Positions 1-12,087 of a stretch of DNA of 64,000 bases are shown here, in pieces (positions within the stretch are counted from its first letter, which is position 1; each line of letters opens with the position of its first letter). This DNA comes from Calliphora vicina (lineage: Eukaryota > Arthropoda > Insecta > Diptera > Calliphoridae). Made by a program: the position numbers and the translations under genes. The stretch lies in NCBI RefSeq assembly GCF_958450345.1, contig NC_088784.1, positions 64,505,747-64,569,746 on the forward strand. The letters are read 5' to 3'. The notes under the pieces are model-generated. The model saw only the letters and a list, made by a program, of their open reading frames with translations, ran no database searches and was not told the origin of the DNA.

Positions 1-99
1 TATCAAATACTTATATAAAAAGCATATATCTACTACTCAGAAGTTCCACAAACCTTCTATGTTTTTTGATTTAAAATCTCCATGGTCACGCTATTATAT

Positions 100-583
100 T
101 GTTACGTTTTTACCTTTTAAAAACGGTGTATTTTTTCCTATAAATAAACAGGATACTTTTGATTGCAAATAAAAGCAGTTTAGTAGTTCAAAATTGTAAC
201 AACTCTTTATTTATTAAAATTTACACAACAACAGATACAAGTTAATAATTCACAATAATACACACACTTAAATTATACTTTATAATGTACAAGATTGTGA
301 TAAACTATACTACTGACAGCAACCTCTGCCACTAGTTATGTACAGCGCCATCTTCCTTCCAGTAGCTTCATGAATCTAAACGGAAAAAACTAGAATGTTC
401 GAATTATAGAGCTTTTAGCGGCTTCAATATTATTGTTAGCAGCTTAAACATCTTAAACTGCATGCTATCAACATTGTTATTAAGTAGAAGCTTCTACTGA
501 TGGACATGTGTATAAACATGCGGAATGTTGCAAGCAGCCGTTACAGAACGTTAATTTCAAATCGCTAATGCAAATTCGTAACA
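100..583 (-). mobile_element. Solo LTR, TGTTACG...CGTAACA family
   Basis: A 484-bp element begins TGTTACGTTTTTACC and ends AATTCGTAACA, and is flanked on both sides by the 4-bp direct repeat ATAT (96-99 and 584-587). The short terminal inverted repeat, TG...CA ends and a 4-bp target duplication identify a retrotransposon LTR. The AACTCTTTATT box near 200 is the reverse complement of an AATAAAGAGTT polyadenylation region, so the LTR points to the minus strand. No gag-pol interior adjoins it, so it is a solo LTR. ATAT targets fit Ty3/gypsy-like elements, but BEL/Pao cannot be excluded. At least five further clear copies and several scraps occur in the window. Confidence 0.85.
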
Positions 584-1057
584 ATATATTGACTAATGTA
601 GTTATATTTAATTCTATTTTACTGAGATAATAATTTTGCAATTTTGACAAAACAAACAGTTTATTTTTACTTACTATAGCGCTTTGTATTGTAATCCCAA
701 TTTTCCTAAAAAGTGGACTTAACACGTTTGCACACTAACCTAAAGATTTTAAAAATTATAAGTTTCAAATAATTTTAAAGTCATGCACTGCTGAACAATT
801 AATTTAATTTTGTTCCAGTTCCAAGTTAATTACTTTGTATATCGGTTTATTTAACAATAATTGAAACATGCTATAGACGACAGACATTTCATTCAATTAG
901 AATATTTATAAATCAAATCAAAAATTGAATTATATCGAATTTACTCGTTATTATTTAATATCTCCGGAATTTGAACACCTGCAGAGTCGTATTGTATGTC
1001 AAAAAGTCGGATTAAAAAATATTTCAGACAGCTAAATTAAATCAGTTATTTATAAGA
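584..1057. other. AT-rich intergenic DNA, no gene seen
   Basis: No splice-bounded or conserved open frame and no repeat boundary is visible between the solo LTR and the MITE. Confidence 0.5.
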
Positions 1058-1262
1058 ATCTATAATATATCGTCAACTCAATAAAACAATAGTGTATAAG
1101 CATATTTGCGTAATAAGAATCTACATAACTGATTCTATATGTGGTCAAAATTTGGTGAAATTCTACTTCCACTAAGTGGGTCAAAAGATCAATTTAAATA
1201 TTACTTTTGTTCTAGATGTCTACTATACACTATTGTTTTATTAAGGTGACGATATAGATTTG
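1058..1262. mobile_element. MITE-like element with about 40-bp TIRs
   Basis: The sequence around 1058-1100 (ending AATAAAACAATAGTGTATA) is matched in reverse complement around 1222-1262 (TATACACTATTGTTTTATT), with a few mismatches and a small indel near the outer ends. The length of about 205 bp and lack of coding capacity fit a non-autonomous DNA transposon. The exact ends and target duplication are not clear. Confidence 0.65.
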
Positions 1263-2533
1263 GGTTTATGTTCTCAAGATCTCACATTTTCCCAAGAAAA
1301 AAGGGAACTGCTACAAAATTAGTCTCTTAACTGGATATCAGTTTGTAGCATTTTTCTTCCCCTAACAATTAAATCAATCAATTTAAGCATTTATTAAAAT
1401 TATTCTTCTAAATTAAACTGGTAATTTTATTTGAAAACATACATATTTAATTCCATTCCAATAACATTGGCATTTGATTTTAAAGTACACTGTAAATAGA
1501 ATTAATAACTGACAATTAAATTCATAAAATAATCAACACATTGTTATCGTCATCATCATTAAAGTCAACTACAATAAAATCAGCACCATCATCACCACCA
1601 TCTTCATGCGAGTAAAATTTTGTTATTATCATTAGTGTCATTAATTACACGCAAATTAGATTTTGAATACGATAAAAACAATTATCATTAAACAAAACCA
1701 AATAACCAAAATTTCTTTTCAGAAAAATGACAAGCAAAACCAACAAATATTTAAATGTTAATATTCGTAACCAAAAAAAAATTTGCTTAATATTAAAATC
1801 TCATTTCTGTTATTTCAATAATGGCGAAATTAAATTTTTCCAAAATCAACTAAATAAAACTTATTTGTGTAAAATATTATAAACTAAATGTTCATTTGAC
1901 AAACATTCAGCTGTAATTACATGACAATGACATTTGCTCTGAGATTTAGTTTGAAGAATAAAATTACATTTTAATGTCTAGTGATGAAAAAACAAATCTT
2001 TAATGAAACTAGTCATGTGCTTGTACATATGCTGTATTGTTGAAAACTTTTTAATTTAATTATAAATATGGCTATAATTAGTTAGGAACGGAAAACTCTG
2101 TATTGAAATTAATTTTTCAGGATCAAAAACTGTAAGCAGAAAATGATAGTAAAATAATGAAGGGAACATCAAAACAGCAAAAATTTAACTTCATTAATCA
2201 GTCCCTATGGTTCACAAAGATCTGACGCTGGTATACAAATTGTTTCTAGAAATATTCTACGAATGACATGTCCGAATCTCTAATGATTTTTCCCCACACA
2301 ATTTCAATATTGCTATGGATTAATGAGTTGTATTGAACAAATTATTGCATTAAAATTTCCAATTGCTCCAATACTTTCTGATATAAATATTTCAGCAAGT
2401 AAATTAATTTGTGGTGATGTTTAATCATCGTCTAACAACTATTTGAATAGCTATAAATTAAATAATACTACGGAAATGACAACAAAGCTGTTAACAGAGA
2501 TTTAAAAGAATAACAAGTTGCTTCGATAGAAAA
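1263..2533. other. AT-rich intergenic DNA, no gene seen
   Basis: I see only short simple-sequence patches (for example CATCATCATT and CACCATCATCACC near 1550-1610) and no supported gene or repeat boundary. Confidence 0.5.
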
Positions 2534-3261
2534 GTTGCTTCGATAGGAGCTGACTTTGCTATAGAAAAGTTACTTCGATAGGAACTGACTTTTCTATAGA
2601 AAAGTTACTTCGATAAGAGCTGACTAGAAAAGTTACTTCGATAGGAGCTGACTTTTCTATAGAAAAGTTACTTCGATAGGAGCTGACTTTTCTATAGAAA
2701 AGTTACTTCGATAGGAGCTGACTTTTCTATAGAAAATTTACTTCGATAGGAGCTGACTTTTCTATAGAAAAGTTACTTCGATAGGAGCTGACTTTTCTAT
2801 AGAAGAGTTACTTCGATAGGAGCTGACTTTTCTATAGAAAAGTTACTTCGATAGGAGCTGACTTTTCTATAGAAAAGTTACTTCGATAGGAGCTGACTTT
2901 TCTATAGAAAAGTTACTACGATAGGAGCTGACTTTTCTATAGAAAAGTTACTTCGATAGGAGCTGACTTTTCTATAGAAAAGTTACTTCGATAGGAGCTG
3001 ACTTTTCTATAGAAAAGTTACTTCGATAGGAGCTGACTTTTCTATAGAAAAGTTACTTCGATAGGAGCTGACTTTTCTATAGAAAAATTACTTCGATTGG
3101 AGCTGACTTTTCTATAGAAAAGTTACTTCGATTGGAGCTGACTTTTCTATAGAAAAGTTACTTCGATTGGAGCTGACTTTTCTATAGAAAAGTTACTTCG
3201 ATTGGAGCTGACTTTTCTATAGAAAAGTTACTTCGATTGGAGCTGACTTTTCTATAGAAAA
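2534..3261 (+). repeat. 35-bp satellite, block A (about 21 units)
   Basis: Tandem units of 35 bp start at GTTACTTCGATAGGAGCTGA and finish CTTTTCTATAGAAAA. Unit starts fall at 2534, 2569, 2604, 2632 (one 28-bp shortened unit before it), 2667 and then every 35 bp to 3227. Early units vary (GTTGCTTCG, GGAACTG). The last units share GATTGG in place of GATAGG, a local sub-variant that indicates spread of a mutation along the array. Each unit carries the perfect palindrome CTTTTCTATAGAAAAG across the unit joint. Confidence 0.95.
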
Positions 3262-3307
3262 GTCTTCGCCTATCACAAAAAGTTTTCGAAGACTTTTCTA
3301 TGGAAAA
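3262..3307. repeat. Inverted junction between satellite blocks A and B
   Basis: The junction reads GTCTTCGCCTATC, which is the reverse complement of the block-B core GATAGGCGAAGAC, then AAAAAG and TTTTCGAAGACTTTTC. It is therefore a partial unit in inverted orientation between the two arrays. Confidence 0.8.
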
Positions 3308-4660
3308 GTTGTTGCGATAGGCGAAGACTTTTCTATAGAAAAGTTGTTGCGATAGGCGAAGACTTTTCTATAGAAAAGTTGTTGCGATAGGCGAAGACTT
3401 TTCTATAGAAAAGTTGTTGCGATAGGCGAAGACTTTTCTATAGAAAAGTTGTTGCGATAGGCGAAGACTTTTCTATAGAAAAGTTGTTGCGATAGGCGAA
3501 GACTTTTCTATAGAAAAGTTGTTGCGATAGGCGAAGACTTTTCTATAGAAAAGTTGTTGCGATAGGCGAAGACTTTTCTATAGAAAAGTTGTTGCGATAG
3601 GCGAAGACTTTTCTATAGAAAAGTTGTTGCGATAGGCGAAGACTTTTCTATAGAAAAGTTGTTGCGATAGGCGAAGACTTTTCTATAGAAAAGTTGTTGC
3701 GATAGGCGAAGACTTTTCTATAGAAAAGTTGTTGCGATAGGCGAAGACTTTTCTATAGAAAAGTTGTTGCGATAGGCGAAGACTTTTCTATAGAAAAGTT
3801 GTTGCGATAGGCGAAGACTTTTCTATAGAAAAGTTGTTGCGATAGGCGAAGACTTTTCTATAGAAAAGTTGTTGCGATAGGCGAAGACTTTTCTATAGAA
3901 AAGTTGTTGCGATAGGCGAAGACTTTTCTATAGAAAAGTTGTTGCGATAGGCGAAGACTTTTCTATAGAAAAGTTGTTGCGATAGGCGAAGACTTTTCTA
4001 TAGAAAAGTTGTTGCGATAGGCGAAGACTTTTCTATAGAAAAGTTGTTGCGATAGGCGAAGACTTTTCTATAGAAAAGTTGTTGCGATAGGCGAAGACTT
4101 TTCTATAGAAAAGTTGTTGCGATAGGCGAAGACTTTTCTATAGAAAAGTTGTTGCGATAGGCGAAGACTTTTCTATAGAAAAGTTGTTGCGATAGGCGAA
4201 GACTTTTCTATAGAAAAGTTGTTGCGATAGGCGAAGACTTTTCTATAGAAAAGTTGTTGCGATAGGCGAAGACTTTTCTATAGAAAAGTTGTTGCGATAG
4301 GCGAAGACATTTCTATAGAAAAGTTGTTGCGATAGGCGAAGACATTTCTATAGAAAAGTTGTTGCGATAGGCGAAGACATTTCTATAGAAAAGTTGTTGC
4401 GATAGGCGAAGACATTTTTATAGAAAAGTTGTTGCGATAGGCGAAGACATTTCTATAGAAAAGTTGTTGCGATAGGCGAAGACATTTTTATAGAAAAGTT
4501 GTTGCGATAGGCGAAGACATTTCTATAGAAAAGTTGTTGCGATAGGCGAAGACATTGCTATAGAAAAGTTGTTGCCATAGGCGAAGACATTTCTATAGAA
4601 AAGTTGTTGCGATAGGCGAAGACATTTCTATAGAAAAGTTGTTGCGATAGGCGAAGACAT
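3308..4660 (+). repeat. 35-bp satellite, block B (39 units, last partial)
   Basis: Units of exactly 35 bp start GTTGTTGCGATAGGCGAAGA and end CTTTTCTATAGAAAA, from 3308 to a final start at 4638. The units from 3308 to about 4300 are nearly identical. The last ten or so carry GACATTTCTATAG, with scattered further changes (GACATTTTTA, GACATTGCTA, TTGCCATAGG). The half-unit ACTTTTCTATAGAAAAGTT is shared with block A; the other half differs, so the two arrays are related subfamilies. Confidence 0.96.
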
Positions 4661-5630
4661 TATGTATTCAAAGTCGGTATAAAAATCAGTGACCTTATTC
4701 TAATGGTAGTGTTCTCATTTCAAAAACGATTTAATATATTCAGCTAACTAACTAAAAGACGTAATTGAATAAAGTCTAAAAACTAGTTAACGAATTAATA
4801 AGGCCATAATTACGAGTGACTGGCTTTAATGTTACAACACTTACTAGGACGGACACTTAAATATGTAATTATTTTATTTAGTCATAAGTACACTTTTAAA
4901 TATAAACAAAATTGCACAAATAAAACGGCCAAAACAAGGTTGTCGTCTCTCATGCCGAGAGTTACTGTGGGGAAACTAGTTTTATTTTAAATTGTTTCAA
5001 ACTTAAAGTGCGACGTAAAGAATAGAGCACATAGTTACAAAACTGATAATAATTAATTCAGGAAATTATACAAATGGTTCTTAACATCCCACAAACAACA
5101 ACAGTTTAGAAGTGAAACATTAAGTTGAAATAAACTCAAATGAGTTAAATTGAAATAAATGTACAATATAAAGATCAAATGTAAAAAAAAGTTGCTCATC
5201 CATTTAGTTGTTTTGGTTATTTTCCATTGAATGCTAAAAAAAAAATCTAATAATTAATTATAAAGCCACAATAAAAAAAATGGACGGATATTTTTTTTAT
5301 ATTTTAATTAAAAATAACACATTAAAATGTAAATTATATATAAAGGTTTGTTATTGTGCGTATAATTTACGTCAAAATGTAAAGTTTTTGTACGTATATC
5401 TACGTCATTAAAGTCAATAACAACTTTTATATTTAAAAAGATTTTTTTTCCTTGGCAATTCCTTTGGCAAATGCTGGTTGTGTTAAGTATACCCTACTTC
5501 CCTAAAAGTGGAAGGGCCGCCTTGGGATCGTCTCAACCCAATATTTGTACTACAAGGAAGTAAGAGAGTCTTTGCTTTGAAGTTTTAAAAATAGTAATTT
5601 CCAATTACACAAAACTTCAGTTATACACAA
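4661..5630. other. AT-rich intergenic DNA, no gene seen
   Basis: Non-repetitive AT-rich DNA with poly-A and poly-T runs. No gene or clear repeat boundary is supported. Confidence 0.5.
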
Positions 5631-6325
5631 AACCACTACACAATTTTGATGTATTGTGGTTCCAGTAGTACAAAAATGGTCAAAATTTTAAATTCTATGG
5701 AGAAGTTTTTTTTAAATTTTTTTTTTTACTAAAATTGCGAATTTTTTTAGATGTTTCTCCACATAAAAATATCGATCATAAAAATCTATTGATTATTTTC
5801 GAATTTATTCACAATTAAGTGAATTCACTCATTTTCAGAAAATTGTATGTGCTTACAAGCGTTTTCCTTAATTGTGAATAAATTCAAAAATAATCAATAG
5901 ATTTTTATGATCGATATCTCATTTGTTTGCTATTATATGTGGGTTTATGATAAAGCAATAAACCTGAACAATTTCTGTCGTTTTCAATTTTTCATGATTT
6001 TTTTAAAACAAAAAAATTTGCTATTTTCACGTAAAAAATATATTTTTTGCTTCAATTTGTTAATATAACTCCGAAACAACTGAGCCGATTAAAACGCAAT
6101 ACATAAACGAATTAAAGGTTATGTAAATTGGAACTTTTTTTAAGTTTATTTCAGTAATATCGGACTAACCCTTTTTATGTTATCATAAATTATGTGGAGA
6201 AACATCTAAAAAAATTCACAATTTTAGAAAAGAAAATTTTTAAAAAAAAATCTATCAATGGAATTAAAAAAAATTACCAATTTTGTACATAGGTAACCAT
6301 AATACATCAAATCTATATAGTGGTT
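5631..6325. mobile_element. Foldback element with an inner palindrome
   Basis: The outer arms pair: AACCACTACACAATTTTGATGTATTGTGG at the left matches, in reverse complement, the region ending at 6325 (AATACATCAAATCTATATAGTGGTT). Inside them TTTTTAGATGTTTCTCCACA (about 5747) pairs with TGTGGAGAAACATCTAAAAA (about 6195). A separate, nearly perfect palindrome has arms at about 5772-5822 and 5869-5918 (AATCTATTGATTATTTTCGA and its complement). No coding sequence is seen. It is probably a non-autonomous transposon with a second palindrome nested in the left half. Confidence 0.65.
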
Positions 6326-8854
6326 AGTGAAGCCTTTTTTTGCTGTTGACCTGTGTTATCTACAACATCACAAACAAATGTAGAGTGCATGCAATTCAAA
6401 AGAAAACCATTTAAATTGCCTTCATAAAATTTATTTAATTTAAAAGAAAAATCACCTCCAGAATAAAAAGGATTTTGTAGCAATAAAATAATACCAGAAA
6501 AATATAAAATTATGTTAATTTCATTCAAATATTTAAAATGATAAAAATCTTTTTTATAGCCACAACTTTATTACTTGTTTCGGCAAGTTCGCTAGCTATA
6601 ACAAAAAAAAACCAACTTTTTTTTCAAAATGATGCCAAAAATACAAGAAAATAAGAGAAAATAAAATTTTTTTAATCATAGATTTGCATCTATACAAAAG
6701 TCATGCAAAAAAACGTAATCAAATAGAAATGTTAAAAATTATTAGGAAAAAGAAATTAGCTTTTCTTCTGAGCAGCAGTCTTAACACCCTTATAAATGTT
6801 ATTGAGATTTTATTTACCTAAGCTGCCTTTACACTATCAGAATTCTCAACTGAGAAGAGTAAATGTTCAAACAAGTTAAGAGAAATTTTACATATAAGAA
6901 GTCACATAGTGTAAAGCTACCTTTAGCAAATCCTTAGCACTGACCTTGTTTTCTCTGTAAAAAAACCCAAAAGGAAAGTAGAATACAATTTCTAGTGATT
7001 TATATTCAGTTTTTTTATCGCAAAATTCTAAATAAATACTCCAAAAAGTAAGTAGGAAAAACCACTTGAAAATTGCATTAAAAATTCCTTTAGTTTGCCG
7101 GTGCAAAAAGGAAAACGTTGATTGTGTTCATGGGCATAATAGGCGCACTGTTGGTGACATGCCTATGAGTATCATGACGTTTTTTTTTTATTCATTTACA
7201 ACTTTTATTGCAAAGTAGCAGTTTAAGAAAATCTCTAACAGAAACTTTATTCAAATTGTAGGACACTAAGGCCTTTTTTGACCAATTGTTATCAACAATT
7301 TTGATTGTGGCAATGTATCCCTTTTGGACAGTAACTTTCAATAATGACTGATTTATAAGTTTTTGGATTATTTGTTATTTATGAGTCTTTTATACTGAGA
7401 AGAGAAGTCAATTGTATACATCCTATATCCCATGTAATCTAGCATAGATTCAGTTGTCACTTAAGACACCCTATGTATACAATATAGTAGTTAGTTCAAA
7501 GCTTTTTATATTCTACTTTAGAAATTAGATATTTCGCTCGCTAGATAAAGGTGGCACTTTGTTTTTATTTCATTTTAGGGAAAATTCTTTTTACTCACTG
7601 CCAGTCAATTTTAAAGTATATTTGCAATTTTGATTTGTTTGACATTTCCAATTTTCAATACCAAACAAACCTTATAAACAGAGAGTATTTGTGGAAATAC
7701 TCTCTGTTGCGATCCTTTTGTTTGCGCCCCATCGCACCATAAAGAACCTGTAAACCAAGTTTTAAAAAATTTGGAACGGCTTAGGTCCTATGTCTTGTCA
7801 AAAATGTTTTTTTTTCCTCCCTATAACTATTTAGTTTACAATTCAGTCATTTATTTTGCCACAAAACCATTACATTTTGTATGTACTACACTATATTTTA
7901 CTGTTTAAAAAATAAGCTGTCCCCTGAGTTCTCGATGTCTAGCACAGGCACTGATGTGAGTTAAAAAATAAACGCAACGTTGACATGAACTGTTAGTTAT
8001 TTAAGCTTCCGGTGTTGGCATGTGCATGCATGCATTTCCTAGTCTATGTTTTTTTCTAGCTTTTCAGTTCCTTTTTTCCTGCATTTTTTTGCAATTTAAT
8101 ACACAATGGTACAAAATGGGTGTGAATAAATTTAAAAAAAGAAAAAAAAACATTAAATGCTCGGAGACATATTAACATTATTTTGGTTGTGGTTTTTTAT
8201 TTTTATTTTCTTTTTATTTTCTAAGCAAATACACTCATATGCATTTGTGAACTAGCATAAGTAGTATGAAACATATGTAACTAATTTCTTGAATCTTAAT
8301 ACATTGATTTAGAAGTATAGAAATGTAGAAATTCGGTAACCTCTTTTGTTGGTACATACTTAACTAGGTCACATATGTTCCTAATATCTTGTTTCTATAC
8401 TTATTCATTAAGAAGTGTAATCAGAGGAAATAAACACAGTGTCATTATCACCCTCTGCCCCTTGGTTTCTTACTAATTAAGAAGATATGTGCATAATATT
8501 ATGGTTCTAGATTCATTAAATGAGTCTCCCTTTGTTAACATTATATAATCAAAAGTCCATTTTCCCTAATTCTTACTTCCCATAAAAACATGCCTGTTCA
8601 TAACACTGTACAACACCAAAAAAAATTACAAGGTCCGACCAATAAATTTTGATAGAGAAGACACCAAAAAAAGACGCGTGTATCGGCATTTTGAAAGTTT
8701 ACATCTGAATTTCAGAGGGGGTTAAACTTTCCCAACTCTGGCAAATTCTTATTGTTAATCGGCATATGCATTAATGTGATCCTTACATTGTAGTTATAAA
8801 ATGTGTTCAGCAAATTTATGTAAAATGTTACGGAGAACATTTTTGTAGAATATG
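6326..8854. other. AT-rich intergenic DNA, no gene seen
   Basis: Short open frames here (for example around 6313-6528, 6888-7106 and 7551-7742) have low-complexity composition and no recognisable motif or splice support, so I do not call them genes. A hairpin at 7678-7707 is listed separately. Confidence 0.5.
7678..7707. repeat. Perfect 13-bp stem hairpin
   Basis: ACAGAGAGTATTT and AAATACTCTCTGT flank the 4-base loop GTGG. No T-run follows and no gene adjoins, so a terminator role is not suggested. Confidence 0.6.
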
Positions 8855-8948
8855 TTAACCCTCTAAATCCTCAAGGCATGGGTCTTTTTTGTCCTTCTTT
8901 TAAAAAAAAGAAGAAAAAAACCATTAAAAAAGGGATTTAAGGGGTTAA
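8855..8948. mobile_element. Tiny TTAA-flanked MITE (piggyBac-like ends)
   Basis: The element reads TTAA-CCCTCTAAATCC at the left and GGATTTAAGGGG-TTAA at the right (left TTAA 8855-8858, right TTAA 8945-8948), with a purine/pyrimidine palindrome between. A TTAA target and CCC...GGG ends are the hallmark of piggyBac-type elements. At 86 bp internally it can only be non-autonomous. Confidence 0.6.
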
Positions 8949-9112
8949 AATGTTCCGCAAAAATATTATCCGTGAAATTATTCATTAATTACATTTTTTT
9001 AGCTCAAGGCAATTCCACTTCATTACCATACAATGTCCAGCATATTTCAGCGATAATTAAAATGATCAAAAAAGTACCTTTTGTTCTGCGGCATCTCAAT
9101 TTAAATAGTTGT

Positions 9113-9209
9113 TCTCCTTTTATACACACACTTTATAATGTCCAAGAATACACTGGTAATACGGTTGATGTTAATGATTGACTGCAATTTTGTTTTTATG
9201 TATATACAC
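9113..9209 (-). mobile_element. Degenerate LTR remnant, left part
   Basis: CACACTTTATAATGT, then AATACACTGGTAATACGGTTG, matches the middle of the TGTTACG LTR family. The match stops where the foldback element starts at 9210 and resumes after 11847. Confidence 0.6.
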
Positions 9210-11847
9210 TAGAGTGCTCCAAAAAAACAAAATTGCGAATTTTGACCGTCCCCTCCTCTAGAATTGTTCTATGTATTGTAGAAACACGTTGTGTAAAATA
9301 TTAGGATGATAGGATAACGTTAACTGGTGGCGCAACGACGCTGAAGTTTTGAGGTGCATTTACAAGGGGAAAATATGCAATTTTTTTCAGTTTTTGTAAA
9401 AATTTTGCCATTAAATAATGACTTTTACAATTTAATTTAAAAGAATCGAAATGTGTACGTAATTGTCGTTATAATAAGATATAAAAGACAAAAATTGGTG
9501 AAAAAATGTTAAAGTTATTAAAAAATCGCCAGGCCATTAACGTGTCTCAGGCCACTAGAACAAGAAATTTATGAACAAAATTAACATATTTTGAGAAATA
9601 TTAAAATAAAAGCTTATTTTTACTTAAAATATATCCATATTTACTTGTATATGAGTTTTTGTCCTCGTAGGATACCGTTAACCTATTCTTAAGTATGAAC
9701 AAAAAAAATAAATTTTTTTAACGGCAGTTTCAAAACTCCAATTTCAAATTTTTAAAAATTTTGTTAAACAAATTTCAGAATTTTTTGATCATCACATGGG
9801 GATTTATTGACAACATAATAGGGAATAAAAATGTGAAAAAAGTATGTCAATACCTCCTATAGTTTTTCCGTACCTGCGATATAAATTTTGCGATTTTCGA
9901 GAAAAACAATTTTTTTGGCCATATTTTGGGGAATGACCAGAATTTCCTTACTGTAATGATTTTTAAGTAAAAGCTATTCAGAATATTATAGTCCATGTAA
10001 TTTTAAATATAGTCTGAAAGTTTTACTAAAATTGGAAAACGTCAACCCTTAAATCGTGAAGGTGAAAGGTCAATTTTTTCAATATTTGGAATTTCTCATG
10101 GAAAGATAGCGAAATATTATATATTTTTGGGCCGATTTTGATGAAACTTCAGAAAAATATAAAACGAAGTCTAGTATTCACAATAACAGTACAAAAATGG
10201 AAATTAACCCTTAAGAGTACTTGGGGTCAAAATGAATGTGTTTTTCGTGATTTTAAAAGTTGAGGGTCATTTGGACCCCAAGTGCTATTAAGGGTCAATT
10301 TCCATTTTTGTACTTTTATTGTGAATACTAGACTTCATTTTATATTTTTCTTAAGTTTCATCAAAATCGGCCCAAAAATATATAATATTTCGCTATCTTT
10401 CCATAGTTTTTCCGTACCTGCGATATAAATTTTGCGATTTTCGAGAAAAACAATTTTTTTGGCCATATTTTGGGGAATGACCAGAATTTCCTTACTGTAA
10501 TGATTTTTAAGTAAAAGCTATTCAGAATATTATAGTCCATGTAATTTTAAATATAGTCTGAAAGTTTTACTAAAATTGGAAAACGTCAACCCTTAAATCG
10601 TGAAGGTGAAAGGTCAATTTTTTCAATATTTGGAATTTCTCATGGAAAGATAGCGAAATATTATATATTTTTGGGCCGATTTTGATGAAACTTCAGAAAA
10701 ATATAAAACGAAGTCTAGTATTCACAATAACAGTACAAAAATGGAAATTAACCCTTAAGAGTACTTGGGGTCAAAATGAATGTGTTTTTCGTGATTTTAA
10801 AAGTTGAGGGTCATTTGGACCCCAAGTGCTATTAAGGGTCAATTTCCATTTTTGTACTTTTATTGTGAATACTAGACTTCATTTTATATTTTTCTTAAGT
10901 TTCATCAAAATCGGCCCAAAAATATATAATATTTCGCTATCTTTCCATGAGAAATTCCAAATATTGAAAAAATTGACCTTTGACCTTCACGATTTAAGGG
11001 TTAAAGTTTTCCGATTTTAGTAAAACTTTCAGACTATATTTAAAATTACCTGGACTATATTATTCTGAATAGCTTTTACTTAAAAATCATTACAGTAAGG
11101 AAATTCTGGTCATTCCCCAAAATATGGCCAAAAAATTAGTTTTTCTCGAAAATCGCAAAATTTATATCGCAGGTACGGAAAAACTATAGGAGGCATTGAC
11201 ATACTTTTTTCAAATTTTTATTCCCTATTATGTTGTCAATAAATCCCCATGTGATGATCAAAAAATTCTGAAATTTGTTTAACAAAATTTTTAAAAATTT
11301 GAAATTGGAGTTTTGAAACTGCCGTTAAAAAAATTTAATTTTTTTGGTCATACCTGCGAATAGGTTAACGGTATCCTACGAGGACAAAAACTCATATACA
11401 AGTAAATATGGATATATTTTAAGTAAAAATAAGCTTTTATTTTAATATTTCTCAAAATATGTTAATTTTGTTCATAAATTTCTTGTTCTAGTGGCCTGAG
11501 ACACGTTAATGGCCTGGCGATTTTTTAATAACATTAACATTTTTCCACCAATTTTTGTCTTTTATATCTTATTATAACGACAATTACGTACACATTTCGA
11601 TTCTTTTAAATTAAATTGTAAAAGTCATTATTTAATGGCAAAATTTTTACAAAAACTGAAAAAATTGCATATTTTCCCCTTGTAAATGCACCTCAAAACT
11701 TCAGCGTCGTTGCGCCACCAGTTATCGTTATCCTATCATCCTAATATTTTACACAACGTGTTTCTACAATACATAGAACAATTCTAGAGGGGGGGACGGC
11801 CTGTACCTAGAAAGTTTTTTTCGTCCATACAATCTTGGAGCACTCTA
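9210..11847. mobile_element. 2.6-kb hAT-like foldback element
   Basis: The element is almost wholly palindromic. The left end TAGAGTGCTCCAA is repeated inverted at the right end (TTGGAGCACTCTA), and the arms stay complementary for roughly a kilobase (for example AAAACTTCAGCGTCGTTGCG at the right pairs with CGCAACGACGCTGAAGTTTT at the left). An 8-bp direct repeat ATATACAC flanks it (9202-9209 and 11848-11855). An 8-bp duplication and a YAGNG-type terminus fit the hAT superfamily. There is no transposase frame; internal open frames such as 10826-11020 lie in the palindrome and are not credible genes. Confidence 0.85.
9861..10948 (+). repeat. 544-bp tandem duplication inside the foldback
   Basis: The segment starting AGTTTTTCCGTACCTGCGAT occurs at 9861 and again at 10405. 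The two 544-bp copies, 9861-10404 and 10405-10948, appear nearly identical by eye. Each copy is itself a hairpin centred near 10265 or 10809 (GGGTCATTTGGACCCCAAGT region). The duplication explains why the palindrome has two centres. Confidence 0.9.
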
Positions 11848-12030
11848 ATATACACAATGCCCACTTCTAGATGTTTCATGAATTATCTCACTAACGGACA
11901 AAACTAGAATGTTCTATTACTTGAGATTTTAACAGGTATGTTAATGTTAGCAGTTTTAACTGTTAATGTTTTTATGCTTAAATTCAAATCATTAATGCAA
12001 CGTAATAGTATGCGTAATAATATTTAAAAC
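11848..12030 (-). mobile_element. Degenerate LTR remnant, right part
   Basis: ACGGACAAAACTAGAATGTT and the following GTTAATGTTAGCAG match the 5' half of the minus-strand LTRs. This is the continuation of the remnant at 9113-9209, split by the foldback element. Confidence 0.65.
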
Positions 12031-12087
12031 AAATATTTGTGGAAAGGGACTTAGCAAGTTTGGAAACTAAGTAAACAATATATATAT

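Noticed and set aside
2534..4660. CRISPR-like array
   Set aside because: Units are contiguous 35-mers without unique spacers, in a fly-like genome; this is a satellite.
6821..6924. Possible MITE with CCTTTACACTAT arms
   Set aside because: The paired part is only about 14 bases with mismatches and there is no target duplication.
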